Assembly: GCA_958427895.1 (NCBI GenBank)
Contig: CAUADW010000027.1
Location: forward strand, 1-22,663
Direction: 5' to 3'
DNA length: 22,663 nt
Source: an uncultured Collinsella sp.
GTDB taxonomy: Bacteria; Actinomycetota; Coriobacteriia; Coriobacteriales; Coriobacteriaceae
Shown here piece after piece: positions 1-7,987 of this stretch (positions within the stretch are counted from its first letter, which is position 1; the number at the start of each line of letters is the position of its first letter). Under the pieces are notes generated by a model. The model searched no databases. It saw nothing but the letters and a program-made list of their open reading frames with translations, and had not been told where the DNA came from. A program made the position numbers and the translations under genes.

Positions 1-20
1 GGGTGGGGGAAGGGGTGGGG
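1..20 (+). other. G-quadruplex motif upstream of mraZ
   Basis: Four runs of three to five G (1-3, 5-9, 12-15, 17-20) are separated by loops of only 1, 2 and 1 nt, which fits the G3+N1-7 rule for an intramolecular quadruplex on the + strand. The window starts inside the motif, so it may extend further upstream. It overlaps two of the TGGGG boxes proposed as MraZ sites. Folding in the cell is inference. Confidence 0.5.
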
Positions 21-50
21 AAAGGTGTTGAAAAATGGGGCGGTTCCCCA
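4..50 (+). promoter_or_regulatory. Candidate MraZ operator (TGGGG box array)
   Basis: TGGGG occurs at 4-8, 16-20 and 36-40, with a degenerate TGTTG at 26-30. The starts are spaced 12, 10 and 10 bp, so all boxes face nearly the same side of the helix. An inverted copy, CCCCA at 46-50, follows the last box. E. coli MraZ is known to bind TGGGN direct repeats with 5-nt spacers upstream of its own gene, and this array matches that layout. The last boxes overlap the -35 element and spacer of the proposed promoter, which would suit autorepression by the mraZ product. Confidence 0.6.
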
Positions 51-56
51 TATTAT
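28..56 (+). promoter_or_regulatory. Promoter of the dcw operon
   Basis: TTGAAA at 28-33 and TATTAT at 51-56 are separated by exactly 17 bp, each close to the sigma-70/SigA consensus. Transcription would start near 63, leaving a leader of about 60 nt before mraZ. It is the best-matching promoter in the window and is covered by the putative MraZ boxes. Confidence 0.65.
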
Positions 57-71
57 TGATGACGTCGACAG

Positions 72-88
72 GCGGGGTGGTTCCCCGC
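72..88 (+). other. Leader hairpin before mraZ
   Basis: GCGGGG at 72-77 can pair with CCCCGC at 83-88 across the 5-nt loop TGGTT. No T-run follows, so it does not look like a terminator. With a start near 63 it would form about 10 nt from the mRNA 5' end. Its core GGGGTGGTTCCCC (74-86) repeats, with one change, the sequence at 37-49 inside the promoter. Confidence 0.45.
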
Positions 89-124
89 GTACGTGCCATC
101 TGAGTAACCGAGGGGAGGGCGCAC

Positions 125-559
125 ATGGGAATGACGGGTGCATACGAGCGCAATCTCGATGCAAAAGGTCGTCTATCCCTGCCTGCACCCCTTCGCGAGG
201 AGCTTGGAGAGCACGTTCGCGTGTTCAAAGCCCTGGATGTCGATGCTCTGTACGTGTTCTCTGCCGAGGCCTTCGATAAGTGGGTCGAAGGACTCTTCGC
301 GGGTCGTGAGGGCCACGAGGGTTTTAACCCGCGTGACATCAACGACCAGAAGCTCATGAGGGCGATTAATAAGCGCACCACGTCGATGGATGTGGACAGC
401 GCGGGTCGTATCGGTCTTTCTGAGTCTCTCCGCAAGCAGGCGAACCTCGACCGCGAGGTCACGGTTGTGGGCAACTACGACCACCTTGAGGTTTGGGACC
501 GCGCTACGGCCGATGAGGACGATGACGACGAGGCCCTGCTGGACCTCTTCTTCTCGTAA
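125..559 (+). CDS. mraZ: Transcriptional regulator / division protein MraZ
   Basis: MraZ is a ring-forming DNA-binding protein of the AbrB/SpoVT swapped-hairpin fold that controls the dcw operon it heads. The 144-residue length is normal. The two repeats each carry the DxxxR motif: LDAKGRLSLP at residues 11-20 and VDSAGRIGLS at 90-99. The C-terminal end is very acidic (EDDDDE at 131-136). The chosen ATG has a strong ribosome site (AGGGGAGGG, 111-119) 5 nt upstream; the second ATG at 131 is also possible but its spacing is less good. It is first in the cluster, with rsmH 20 bp downstream. The TGGGG array at 4-50 is its probable target. Confidence 0.95.
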   Translation: MGMTGAYERNLDAKGRLSLPAPLREELGEHVRVFKALDVDALYVFSAEAFDKWVEGLFAGREGHEGFNPRDINDQKLMRAINKRTTSMDVDSAGRIGLSESLRKQANLDREVTVVGNYDHLEVWDRATADEDDDDEALLDLFFS

Positions 560-579
560 GGGCAAGGCACGAGTAACGG

Positions 580-1545
580 ATGGAGCGTGGGATCTTGACA
601 CAAGAATATCGGCATGAACCTGTCATGCTCGGCGAAGTGCTTGAGTCGCTGCAGCTAAAGAGCGGCTCCGTTGTCTGCGATTGCACCCTTGGCGGTGCCG
701 GCCATTCGGTAAAGATGGCCGCGCAGGTGGGGGAGACGGGTCTTTTGCTCGGCGTCGATCAGGACGACATGGCCCTCGAGGCCGCTGGCGCCCGTCTGGA
801 CCGCGAGGTTCCCGGCGTACCGCACCGGCTGCTGAAGGGCAACTTCGGCGACTTGGACGAGCTGCTTTGCTCGGCCGAGGTGCCCGGGGTCGATGGCTTC
901 CTGTTCGACTTGGGCGTTTCGTCGCCGCAACTCGATATCCCTGGCAGGGGCTTTTCGTACAACGAGGACGCCCCATTGGACATGCGGATGGATCCGGGTA
1001 ACAACACCTTAAACGCAGCTGAGGTCATCAACACCTATAACGAACACGACCTCGCCCGGATTCTACGCGTCTATGGCGAAGAGAAGTTTGCCTCGCAGAT
1101 CGCGCGCGAGATCGTGCGCCGCCGCGAGCATGAGCCGATCGAAACCACCGGCCAGTTTGTCGAGATCATCAAGGCTGGTATCCCCGCTGCCGCTCGTCGG
1201 CATGGCGGACACCCAGCCAAGAAGAGTTTCCAGGCCATTCGCATCGAGGTTAATCACGAACTCGATGTGCTCGAGCGAGGGCTTGACGCCGCCACAAGGT
1301 GGCTCAACCCGGGCGGACGCATCTGCGTCATCTCGTATCACTCGCTCGAGGACCGTATCGTAAAGAACCACTTTAAGGAGATGAGCCAGGGGTGCACGTG
1401 TCCGCCGGAGATTCCGGTGTGCGTGTGCGGCAACGTGCCGATACTCAAGGTCATCACCCGCAAACCCCTGGTTGCCCAACCCGATGAGGTTGCGCGCAAC
1501 CCTCGGGCGAGATCAGCCAAGATCCGCGTGGCGCAGCGTCTGTAG
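580..1545 (+). CDS. rsmH: 16S rRNA (cytosine1402-N4)-methyltransferase RsmH (MraW)
   Basis: RsmH uses S-adenosylmethionine to methylate N4 of C1402 in the P site of 16S rRNA. At 321 residues the size is typical. The SAM-binding motif is DCTLGGAGHS (residues 34-43). Also present are FDLGVSSPQLD (109-119), RGFSYNEDAPLDMRMD (123-138), TRKPL (293-297) and the C-terminal NPRARSAKIR. Cysteines C272, C274, C281 and C283 form a CxC...CxC group near the C-terminus, possibly metal-binding. The start is uncertain: ATG 580 is used, but TTG 595 has a good GGAG (582-585) 9 nt upstream and would give a more usual short N-terminus. It is the second gene of the operon. Confidence 0.95.
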   Translation: MERGILTQEYRHEPVMLGEVLESLQLKSGSVVCDCTLGGAGHSVKMAAQVGETGLLLGVDQDDMALEAAGARLDREVPGVPHRLLKGNFGDLDELLCSAEVPGVDGFLFDLGVSSPQLDIPGRGFSYNEDAPLDMRMDPGNNTLNAAEVINTYNEHDLARILRVYGEEKFASQIAREIVRRREHEPIETTGQFVEIIKAGIPAAARRHGGHPAKKSFQAIRIEVNHELDVLERGLDAATRWLNPGGRICVISYHSLEDRIVKNHFKEMSQGCTCPPEIPVCVCGNVPILKVITRKPLVAQPDEVARNPRARSAKIRVAQRL

Positions 1546-1635
1546 ACGCGACTGCGCGATATTGGACCTCCCGCTCGTACCACAAACGAAGCTTAAACAC
1601 ACTACCAACGTACTCGGGATGGGAGGCGGCATATC

Positions 1636-2106
1636 ATGGGCTACAACACCTCAAACGCAGCACTCGCCTATGATATGAACGCCATGCCCGCCTATCGTGA
1701 GGCACCGCAGGCCCCCGTTGCTCCCCGCGAGCAGCGCACGCCGCGCTTTGATGTCTACACGGGCGCGGGCCGTCAGGCAAACCAGGCGGTAAGCCCGGTT
1801 TTCATGAGCGTTCTTAAAACGTTTTGCATCATCGCGGCCATCTTCATGACGATCGGTGTCGCCCGCGTGGCGCTCGCCGGCGTTACGGCCCAGGTGCTCA
1901 ACAGCAACGCCGCGCTTACCAACACGCTCGAGAAGGCGACCGACGAGAGCTCCGACCTGGAGGTCATGCATTCGGTCTATGGTGCCGACACGCGCATTCG
2001 CGACCTTGCGGGCGCTTATGGCATGGTGGAGCCCAGCGAGAGCGTTACACTTGATTTTTCGCAGGATGCAGCCGCGGGCGCTAGCTCGACCGCGACCGCT
2101 CAGTAA
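1636..2106 (+). CDS. ftsL: FtsL-like septum protein
   Basis: A 156-residue bitopic membrane protein with about 57 cytoplasmic residues (Pro/Ala/Arg-rich), one membrane segment near 58-82, then a short helical stretch rich in Asn, Glu and Leu. The segment TRIRDLAGAYGMVEP (119-133) resembles the FtsL-type ending before the C-terminus. FtsL proteins are poorly conserved; the assignment rests on size, topology, this segment and position between rsmH and ftsI. FtsL links FtsQ/DivIC to FtsW-FtsI and activates septal synthesis. GGGAGG at 1621-1626 supports the ATG. There is a 90-bp gap after rsmH in which no clear promoter is visible. Confidence 0.8.
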   Translation: MGYNTSNAALAYDMNAMPAYREAPQAPVAPREQRTPRFDVYTGAGRQANQAVSPVFMSVLKTFCIIAAIFMTIGVARVALAGVTAQVLNSNAALTNTLEKATDESSDLEVMHSVYGADTRIRDLAGAYGMVEPSESVTLDFSQDAAAGASSTATAQ

Positions 2107-2123
2107 CAAGACGGTAGCTGAGT

Positions 2124-3989
2124 ATGACAAATGACTATCGCCGCGGCTCCGGCGGGGGTCGCGGTTCTGGACGTCCCTCATCGCGGGGACGTTCTGGTTA
2201 TCAAGGAACGGGTCGGCCATCTTACAACGCGAGGCCGTCCTATGGCAACGACCCCGCGTCGCGTCTCCGTGGCTCGAGTGGTCCTCAGATGCATAACACC
2301 AGACCGCGCAAGAGCTCGTCGACCGAATGGCTCACGGGCACGCCGCTGCCCCGGCGCAAAGCCGTCATGGGCTTCATCGGGTTTGGCTTGGGTTTGGGCG
2401 TCCTTCGCCTTGCCGACTATCAAATCGTGGAAGCCGATAAGTTGCGCGACCGCGCCGATGCACGTCGCTTGCTTGCGCAGACGCTGTATGCCAAGCGCGG
2501 TACCATCTACGACCGTAACGGCAACGTGCTGACGTCGTCGGTCGAATGTCGTAACATCGCCGTGAATCCTCGGCTTATCGAGGACGTTGACAAAACGGTA
2601 TCGGCGCTGGTCAAAGCTACGGGCATCGATAAAAAGACCTGTCGCGAGCTCGTTGAGTCGGATGGCACCTGGGTGTATATCAAACGTCAGGTGGACGAGG
2701 ATGATGTCGCGGCGCTGGAGAAGAAGAACCTACCAGGCGTGCTCTTTGAGCAGGCCATGAAGCGCGTGTACCCTTACGGCAACCTGGCATCGCAGGTGCT
2801 TGGCGTGGTAAACGTGGACAACGACGGTCTGACGGGCCTCGAAAAACAGTACAACAAGCTTTTGACCGGAACCAACGGTTCGCTGGTGCGCGAGCGGGCG
2901 AGGGACGGTAGCTATATCGCGGGCGGCGCCTATAAAAAGGTGGCGGCGGTGGACGGCGTGGATATCGTGACGACGCTCGATGTCAATATCCAGCGCGCCG
3001 CCGAGGACGCCCTGGCCGAGGCGGTCGAAAAGACTAAGGCCAAGAATGGCTCGGCCCTGGTCACCGATCCCACGACGGGCGAGATTCTGGCGGCATGCTC
3101 GTATCCGACATATGACCAGGCCGATCTGGAAAACGCCAAGACCGAGGACATGAACTTGCGCCTGGTTACCGATGCCTACGAGCCCGGCTCGGTCTTTAAG
3201 ACGCTCGTGGCCGGTGCCGGCTTCGACTTGGGCGCCGTGCGTTCGAGCACGTCGTTTGAGGTGCCGGCGAGCATTAAAGTTGGCGACGACACCGTTACCG
3301 ACGCCGATAAGCGCGACTACACCATGACCATGGACGTGCGCGAGATGATGCGCCGTTCGTCCAATGTGGGCTTTGTCCTGGTGGGACGCAAGATCGGTGC
3401 CGATGATTTTGCCACCTATGTGGACAAGTGGGGTATCGGCCATAGCTCCGGTGTCGATTTTCCGGGTGAGAGTCTGGGCATCGTCAAGGAGCGCGACCAG
3501 TACGACGGCGCCACGCTGGGCTCGATGAGCTTTGGCCAGGCGCTGTCCGTCTCGCCGATTGAGGTCGCACGTGCCGTGGGCGGCATCGCGAACGGCGGCG
3601 TGATGATGACTCCGCACTTCTATAAGTCCAGCAAGGGCGATGAGAAGGACTGGGGCGAAGGCGAGCGTGCGATTTCGGAGGACGCTGCCGCCCAGGTGAC
3701 ATCGTGCATGCAGACGGTCGTGTCCGAAGGCACGGGCGTTGGCGGTGCGGTCGATGGCTATGACGTGGCGGGCAAGACCGGTACGGCCGAGCGTGCTGAC
3801 GAGAACGGCGGTTACCTCAAGGAGAACTACATGTCGTCCTTTATGGGCTTTGCGCCGGCACAATCGCCCAAGGTGCTGTGCTATATCACACTCGATGGAA
3901 CGCCGAGCGGCTCGGATGCCGCCGCGGTGCCATTCCAGTCCATTATGGCCAACGCGCTCGACGTGCTGGGTATCCCGCACACTAAGTAG
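2124..3989 (+). CDS. ftsI: Class B penicillin-binding protein FtsI/PBP3, septal transpeptidase
   Basis: FtsI is the DD-transpeptidase that cross-links septal peptidoglycan as partner of FtsW. The 621 residues comprise a basic Gly/Arg/Ser-rich tail (1-65), one membrane helix (about 80-98), the pedestal domain beginning RGTIYDRNG (125-133) and the transpeptidase domain. Catalytic motifs are complete: SVFK with nucleophile S356 and K359, SSN at 412-414, and KTGT at 551-554. No PASTA domain follows. It lies 17 bp after ftsL. The ribosome site is weak (around 2114-2120), which suggests coupling to ftsL. The cytoplasmic tail, with repeats of RPSY/RPSS, is longer than the usual 20-40 residues. Confidence 0.95.
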   Translation: MTNDYRRGSGGGRGSGRPSSRGRSGYQGTGRPSYNARPSYGNDPASRLRGSSGPQMHNTRPRKSSSTEWLTGTPLPRRKAVMGFIGFGLGLGVLRLADYQIVEADKLRDRADARRLLAQTLYAKRGTIYDRNGNVLTSSVECRNIAVNPRLIEDVDKTVSALVKATGIDKKTCRELVESDGTWVYIKRQVDEDDVAALEKKNLPGVLFEQAMKRVYPYGNLASQVLGVVNVDNDGLTGLEKQYNKLLTGTNGSLVRERARDGSYIAGGAYKKVAAVDGVDIVTTLDVNIQRAAEDALAEAVEKTKAKNGSALVTDPTTGEILAACSYPTYDQADLENAKTEDMNLRLVTDAYEPGSVFKTLVAGAGFDLGAVRSSTSFEVPASIKVGDDTVTDADKRDYTMTMDVREMMRRSSNVGFVLVGRKIGADDFATYVDKWGIGHSSGVDFPGESLGIVKERDQYDGATLGSMSFGQALSVSPIEVARAVGGIANGGVMMTPHFYKSSKGDEKDWGEGERAISEDAAAQVTSCMQTVVSEGTGVGGAVDGYDVAGKTGTAERADENGGYLKENYMSSFMGFAPAQSPKVLCYITLDGTPSGSDAAAVPFQSIMANALDVLGIPHTK

Positions 3990-4005
3990 GGGGTTACAAT
4001 CTTGA

Positions 4006-4055
4006 GCGTGGTCTGCCATTTGATCTGAAGGGTGTTCACATGCCCTGCACCACGC
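4006..4055 (+). other. Structured spacer between ftsI and murF
   Basis: In the 125-bp gap, GCGTGGT (4006-4012) is the exact reverse complement of ACCACGC (4049-4055). Inside it AGGGTG (4029-4034) can pair with TGCCCT (4041-4046) using two G-T wobbles and a 6-nt loop. The element is flanked by near-identical GGGTTACAAT (3991-4000) and GGGATACAAT (4068-4077), whose TACAAT parts resemble -10 boxes but lack a convincing -35. This is where murE sits in most dcw clusters. An RNA leader or secondary promoter is inference. Confidence 0.35.
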
Positions 4056-4114
4056 GCGCATGGCACTGGGATACAATACGCCGATAGCATTATTAGGTTT
4101 ACAGGGGAGCTGCA

Positions 4115-5539
4115 ATGATAGAGATCGCCGTCAACAACCTCGCGGCCTCAACGGGGGCCCGAACCGTGACGGAAGAAGTCGATCGGGTATGCCGCGGGTG
4201 CGTTATCGACTCGCGTCAGGTCGAGGAGGGGACGATCTTTGTCGCCTTCCCCGGCGAAAAGGTCGACGGCAATGATTTTGCCTCCCGTGCCATCGAATCG
4301 GGTGCCGGTGCCGTCGTGATGACGCGCGAGCCCGATGCCGAGCTGGTTTCGCTGGCGCAGGACAAGGGATGCGCCATCTTGCTGACCGACGACCCCGAGG
4401 AGTTCTTGCTGCGTCTGGCGCATGTATATCGCTTGGAGCTTGGCTGCCTGGTCGTCGGCATTACCGGTTCGATTGGCAAGACGACGACCAAGGACGTGCT
4501 CGCCGCCGTGCTCGCCAAGCGTTATCGCGTCTGGGCCACGAAGGGCAATTTCAACAACCTGATCGGCATGCCGCTCACGGTGCTTTCCGCTCCGGCCGAT
4601 ACCGAGGTTCTGGTGCTCGAGATGGGCATGAACCATTTTCATGAGATTGAGCGCCTGTCCCAGTCCGCCAACCCCAATCTTGCCATCGTGAGCAAGATCG
4701 GAACCTCCCATATCGGTATTCTGGGCAGCCGCGAGAACATCGCCCGCGCCAAGTCCGAGATTGTCCAGGGCATGTGCGCCGCCGGCGACTTCTCGCCGTT
4801 GCTGGTGTTGGGCGGCGAGGACGACTTTACGCCGTTCATTCGCGATACGTTCGCCCAGCCTGCGGGTATTGACGTGATGCTGGCCGGTGTCTCGGACGAC
4901 GACGAGGTCCGCGCACGCGACATTCGCGTCGACGACGAGGGCCATCCGGTCTTTACGCTCGACTTTGGTCAGGGCGACACGGTCGATACCATGCTGGCCA
5001 TTCCCGGCGTGCAGTCCGTGCCCAATGCCGTCAAGGCCGCCGCTGTCGGCTATCGTCTGGGCGTGACGCCCGAGCAGATCGATGCTGCCTTTAGGGGCCT
5101 TACGATCACCGGTCACCGTCAGGAGATCAAGCGCGCCAAGAGCGGAGCGCGCATCATCGACGACTCCTATAACGCCAGTGCCGAGTCTATGGCTGCCGGC
5201 CTCGATTTGCTGTGCTCGCTTATTTGTGACGGTTCGCGCATGGCGATCCTTGGCGAGATGGGCGAGATGGGCGACGAGGCTCCCCGCATGCATGAGCTCG
5301 TGGGCGCCTATGCCGCCGCCAAGAAGCTCGACATGCTCGCGTGCGTGGGCGGCGAGCTGGCTCAGCTCATGGCCGATGCCGCACGTATGATGGGTATGGA
5401 TGAGGACCGCATCCAGGTGTTCTCCGATTATCAGCAGGTGCTCGACCGCATGGGCGGCGCGCTTGAAAATCATGATGTTGTACTGGTCAAGGGTTCCCGT
5501 TTTGTTGAGCTCGACCGCTTTGTGGAAGGTGTGTGCTAG
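4115..5539 (+). CDS. murF: UDP-MurNAc-tripeptide:D-Ala-D-Ala ligase MurF
   Basis: MurF is the ATP-dependent cytoplasmic ligase that adds D-Ala-D-Ala to the UDP-MurNAc tripeptide. Its 474 residues fit the family. The N-terminal UDP-binding domain contains DSRQVEEGTIFVAFPGEKVDG (from residue 32). The ATP loop is GSIGKTTTK (118-126), followed by LEMGMNHFHEI and, in the C-terminal domain, DDSYNASAESM. MurE shares the first two domains, but SIGKTTTK and the Mg/ATP segment EMGMNHFHEI are of MurF type. The ATG has a strong AGGGGAG (4103-4109) 5 nt upstream. A 9-bp tandem duplication near 5252-5269 gives GEMGEMGDE where the family has one GDM-ELG copy. mraY follows 3 bp later. Confidence 0.95.
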   Translation: MIEIAVNNLAASTGARTVTEEVDRVCRGCVIDSRQVEEGTIFVAFPGEKVDGNDFASRAIESGAGAVVMTREPDAELVSLAQDKGCAILLTDDPEEFLLRLAHVYRLELGCLVVGITGSIGKTTTKDVLAAVLAKRYRVWATKGNFNNLIGMPLTVLSAPADTEVLVLEMGMNHFHEIERLSQSANPNLAIVSKIGTSHIGILGSRENIARAKSEIVQGMCAAGDFSPLLVLGGEDDFTPFIRDTFAQPAGIDVMLAGVSDDDEVRARDIRVDDEGHPVFTLDFGQGDTVDTMLAIPGVQSVPNAVKAAAVGYRLGVTPEQIDAAFRGLTITGHRQEIKRAKSGARIIDDSYNASAESMAAGLDLLCSLICDGSRMAILGEMGEMGDEAPRMHELVGAYAAAKKLDMLACVGGELAQLMADAARMMGMDEDRIQVFSDYQQVLDRMGGALENHDVVLVKGSRFVELDRFVEGVC

Positions 5540-5542
5540 CCC

Positions 5543-6562
5543 ATGTTCGGCAATCCCTCGTATCCTACGTATCAGGCCTTTTTGGGACTTGGCATCGCTG
5601 CCGCCATTGCGTTGCTGCTTATGCCGTGGTGGATCAAGCTGCTGAAGGTCGAGGGTATCGGCCAACAGGTTCGAGCCGACGGCCCCAAGCGTCATTTGAT
5701 TAAACAAGGTACGCCGACCATGGGCGGCGTCATCATCCTTGTTGCGATCTCGCTGACCTGCCTGCTGATGGGCAAGCTCACCACCGAGCTCGTGCTCGTG
5801 CTGCTTGCCACGCTTGCCACCGGCGTTCTGGGTCTCATCGATGACCTGACATCCGTCACGCATGGTCGCTCGCTCGGCCTGACGCCTCACGCCAAGATGA
5901 TCGGCCTGACCATCATCTGCGTCACTTTTACCGTGCTCGCCGTCAATTGGTGCGGCGTCGCCCCCGAGATTCGTTTTCCCGGCGGCCTGACGATTGACCT
6001 CGGTGTTCTTTCGACCACCATCTGCGGCCTTTCGTTCCCGTGGCTCTACATTGTATTTTGCTGGCTGATGATCGCCGGTCTTTCCAATGCCGTGAACCTG
6101 ACCGATGGTCTGGACGGCCTTGCCGGCGGCACTTCCATGATCGCCATGCTCGCCATGGCCGCCATGGCGTTTTTGCACGGTGACGTGAACCTGTCCATCT
6201 TCTGCACGGCGTGCGCCGGTGCCTGCCTGGGCTTTTTGTGGTTCAACTGCTACCCGGCGAGCATCTTTATGGGCGATACCGGCTCGCTTGCCCTGGGTGC
6301 CGCTTTTGCCTGCACCTCCATCATGACCAACACCGAAGTCGTTTCCCTCATCATCGGCGGTTTGTTTATCGTCGAGACCCTGTCGGTCATGATCCAGGTT
6401 GTCTATTTCCACTTTACGCACAAGCGCGTCTTCCTTATGGCGCCCATTCATCATCATTTCGAAAAGAAGGGCTGGGCCGAGACCAAGGTCGTTATCCGTT
6501 TTTGGATTATCGCCGCGGCCTTTGGCGCTGTTGGCCTCGCCCTGTTCTTCCAGTTGGGATAG
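5543..6562 (+). CDS. mraY: Phospho-MurNAc-pentapeptide translocase MraY (lipid I synthase)
   Basis: MraY is the polytopic enzyme that moves phospho-MurNAc-pentapeptide from UDP to undecaprenyl phosphate, making lipid I at the inner face of the membrane. The 339 residues carry about ten hydrophobic segments. Family motifs are all visible: PTMGG (58-62), the aspartate pair D100-D101 in GLIDDLTS, NLTDGLDGLA (185-194), GDTGSLALGA (244-253) with D245, and PIHHHFEKKGW (301-311). It starts 3 bp after the murF stop without a clear ribosome site, so translation is probably coupled. Confidence 0.97.
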   Translation: MFGNPSYPTYQAFLGLGIAAAIALLLMPWWIKLLKVEGIGQQVRADGPKRHLIKQGTPTMGGVIILVAISLTCLLMGKLTTELVLVLLATLATGVLGLIDDLTSVTHGRSLGLTPHAKMIGLTIICVTFTVLAVNWCGVAPEIRFPGGLTIDLGVLSTTICGLSFPWLYIVFCWLMIAGLSNAVNLTDGLDGLAGGTSMIAMLAMAAMAFLHGDVNLSIFCTACAGACLGFLWFNCYPASIFMGDTGSLALGAAFACTSIMTNTEVVSLIIGGLFIVETLSVMIQVVYFHFTHKRVFLMAPIHHHFEKKGWAETKVVIRFWIIAAAFGAVGLALFFQLG

Positions 6563-6571
6563 TGGTCTTTC

Positions 6572-7978
6572 ATGCCTCTTGCTGATGTCTTTAGCCTGCT
6601 TGTTTTGGGGCAGGGTAAATCCGGTCTCGATGTCGCCCGTTGGGCGTTGGCTCACCCCGAGCGCGTGAGCGCCACGACCGTGTATGGCGGCGGTACCTCC
6701 GAGCCCAATGACGCCACACGTGCGCTCGAGGCGCAGGGCGCGTCGTTTGTCTACGGCACCGAGCAGGTCGAGGGTGCCTATGACGTGTGCGTGACATGCC
6801 CGGGCATCTCGGAGTTCTCGGCCTTCTTTAAGGCCGGGCGTGAGCATGCCGCTCAGATTATGGGCGAGCCCGAGTTTGCCTATCGCCTGTCTCCCCAAAA
6901 TTGGATCGCCATCACGGGCACCAACGGCAAGACAACTACCACGTCGCTGACCGATTATCTGCTCAAGGCCGCCGGTGAAGCCAGCGTGGCCGTCGGCAAT
7001 ATCGGTGAGCCACCGGTGAACGAGATCGACGGCCGCGCACACAATGAGTGGTTTGTGGCCGAGCTGTCGAGTTATCAGATTGCTACGACCGCCGAGCTTC
7101 ATCCTCGCGTGGCGGTGCTGCTCAACATCACGCCCGACCACCTGGGCTGGCACAAGAGCCACAAGAACTATGCGCTTGCCAAGATCAAGTTGTTCGAGAA
7201 TATGGTCGATGACGACCTCGTGGTTATCGACGTCGAGGATGCCGGCATCCATGAGTTCGATGAGTACATCTACACACCGGGTCGCCGCATCTGCAAGGTC
7301 GCCTTTGACGAGCCCGAGGGTGCAGACGCCGCCTTTGTGCGCGATGGCAAGATGGTCGTGCGCCTGAAGGGCGTCGAGACTCAGCTTGTCGCCACGTCCG
7401 AGCTCAAGATCTCGGGCCATCACAATGTCATCAATGCCCTATGTGCCGCCACGGCTGCTCTGGCCGTCGGTGCCGATCCCGAGGGCGTTTGCCGCGGTTT
7501 GGCATCGTTCCAGCCACTCGAACACCGCGTGGAACCCTGCGGCGAGATCGATGGCGTGCGCTACGTCAACGATTCCAAGGCAACGAACACCGATGCGGTC
7601 GAAAAGGCCCTGACGGCGTTTCCCGACGACGATGTGATCTTGCTGCTCGGCGGCCACGATAAGGGTACCCCGCTTGCGGACTTTGCCCGCGTCGTTATGG
7701 ACAACGTGCGCTCGGTCGTTTGCTTTGGCGATGCGCGCGAGCGCTTTACCGCCGCTATGGACGAGGCCGATGTCGATGGTGACGTGGATATCGCCCAGGC
7801 CGATGATCTGCGCGATGCCGTTGACGTTGCCCGCTCGCTCTCGAGCCGCGGCGACGTGATCCTGCTTTCGCCCGCTTGCTCTTCGTTCGACGAGTTCTCG
7901 GGCTACGAGGAGCGCGGCCGCGTGTTTAAGGACTACGTGGCCCAGCTTGCCGCGGCAGCGAAATCGCAAACGGAATAG
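6572..7978 (+). CDS. murD: UDP-MurNAc-L-Ala:D-Glu ligase MurD
   Basis: MurD is the cytoplasmic ATP-dependent ligase that adds D-glutamate to UDP-MurNAc-L-Ala. Its 468 residues begin with a Rossmann-like nucleotide loop (VLGQGKSGLDVA, 11-22), then the ATP loop GTNGKTTTT (116-124), ELSSYQ, LNITPDHLGWH and the C-terminal NDSKATNTDA segment typical of MurD. It follows mraY by 9 bp. The ATG 6572 is the first usable start, and a T/C-rich stretch rather than a clear ribosome site precedes it, so coupling to mraY is likely. Confidence 0.96.
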   Translation: MPLADVFSLLVLGQGKSGLDVARWALAHPERVSATTVYGGGTSEPNDATRALEAQGASFVYGTEQVEGAYDVCVTCPGISEFSAFFKAGREHAAQIMGEPEFAYRLSPQNWIAITGTNGKTTTTSLTDYLLKAAGEASVAVGNIGEPPVNEIDGRAHNEWFVAELSSYQIATTAELHPRVAVLLNITPDHLGWHKSHKNYALAKIKLFENMVDDDLVVIDVEDAGIHEFDEYIYTPGRRICKVAFDEPEGADAAFVRDGKMVVRLKGVETQLVATSELKISGHHNVINALCAATAALAVGADPEGVCRGLASFQPLEHRVEPCGEIDGVRYVNDSKATNTDAVEKALTAFPDDDVILLLGGHDKGTPLADFARVVMDNVRSVVCFGDARERFTAAMDEADVDGDVDIAQADDLRDAVDVARSLSSRGDVILLSPACSSFDEFSGYEERGRVFKDYVAQLAAAAKSQTE

Positions 7979-7987
7979 GGGTTGCCG

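Noticed and set aside
2730..4115. 461-codon open frame on the minus strand opposite ftsI
   Set aside because: The + strand encodes the transpeptidase with all catalytic motifs, and the minus-strand product has no recognisable domain.
4148..7423. 1091-codon open frame on the minus strand
   Set aside because: It lies opposite murF, mraY and murD, all with complete motifs. Its His/Gly/Gln/Asp-rich product is what the reverse frame of GC-rich coding DNA gives, and no family motif is visible.
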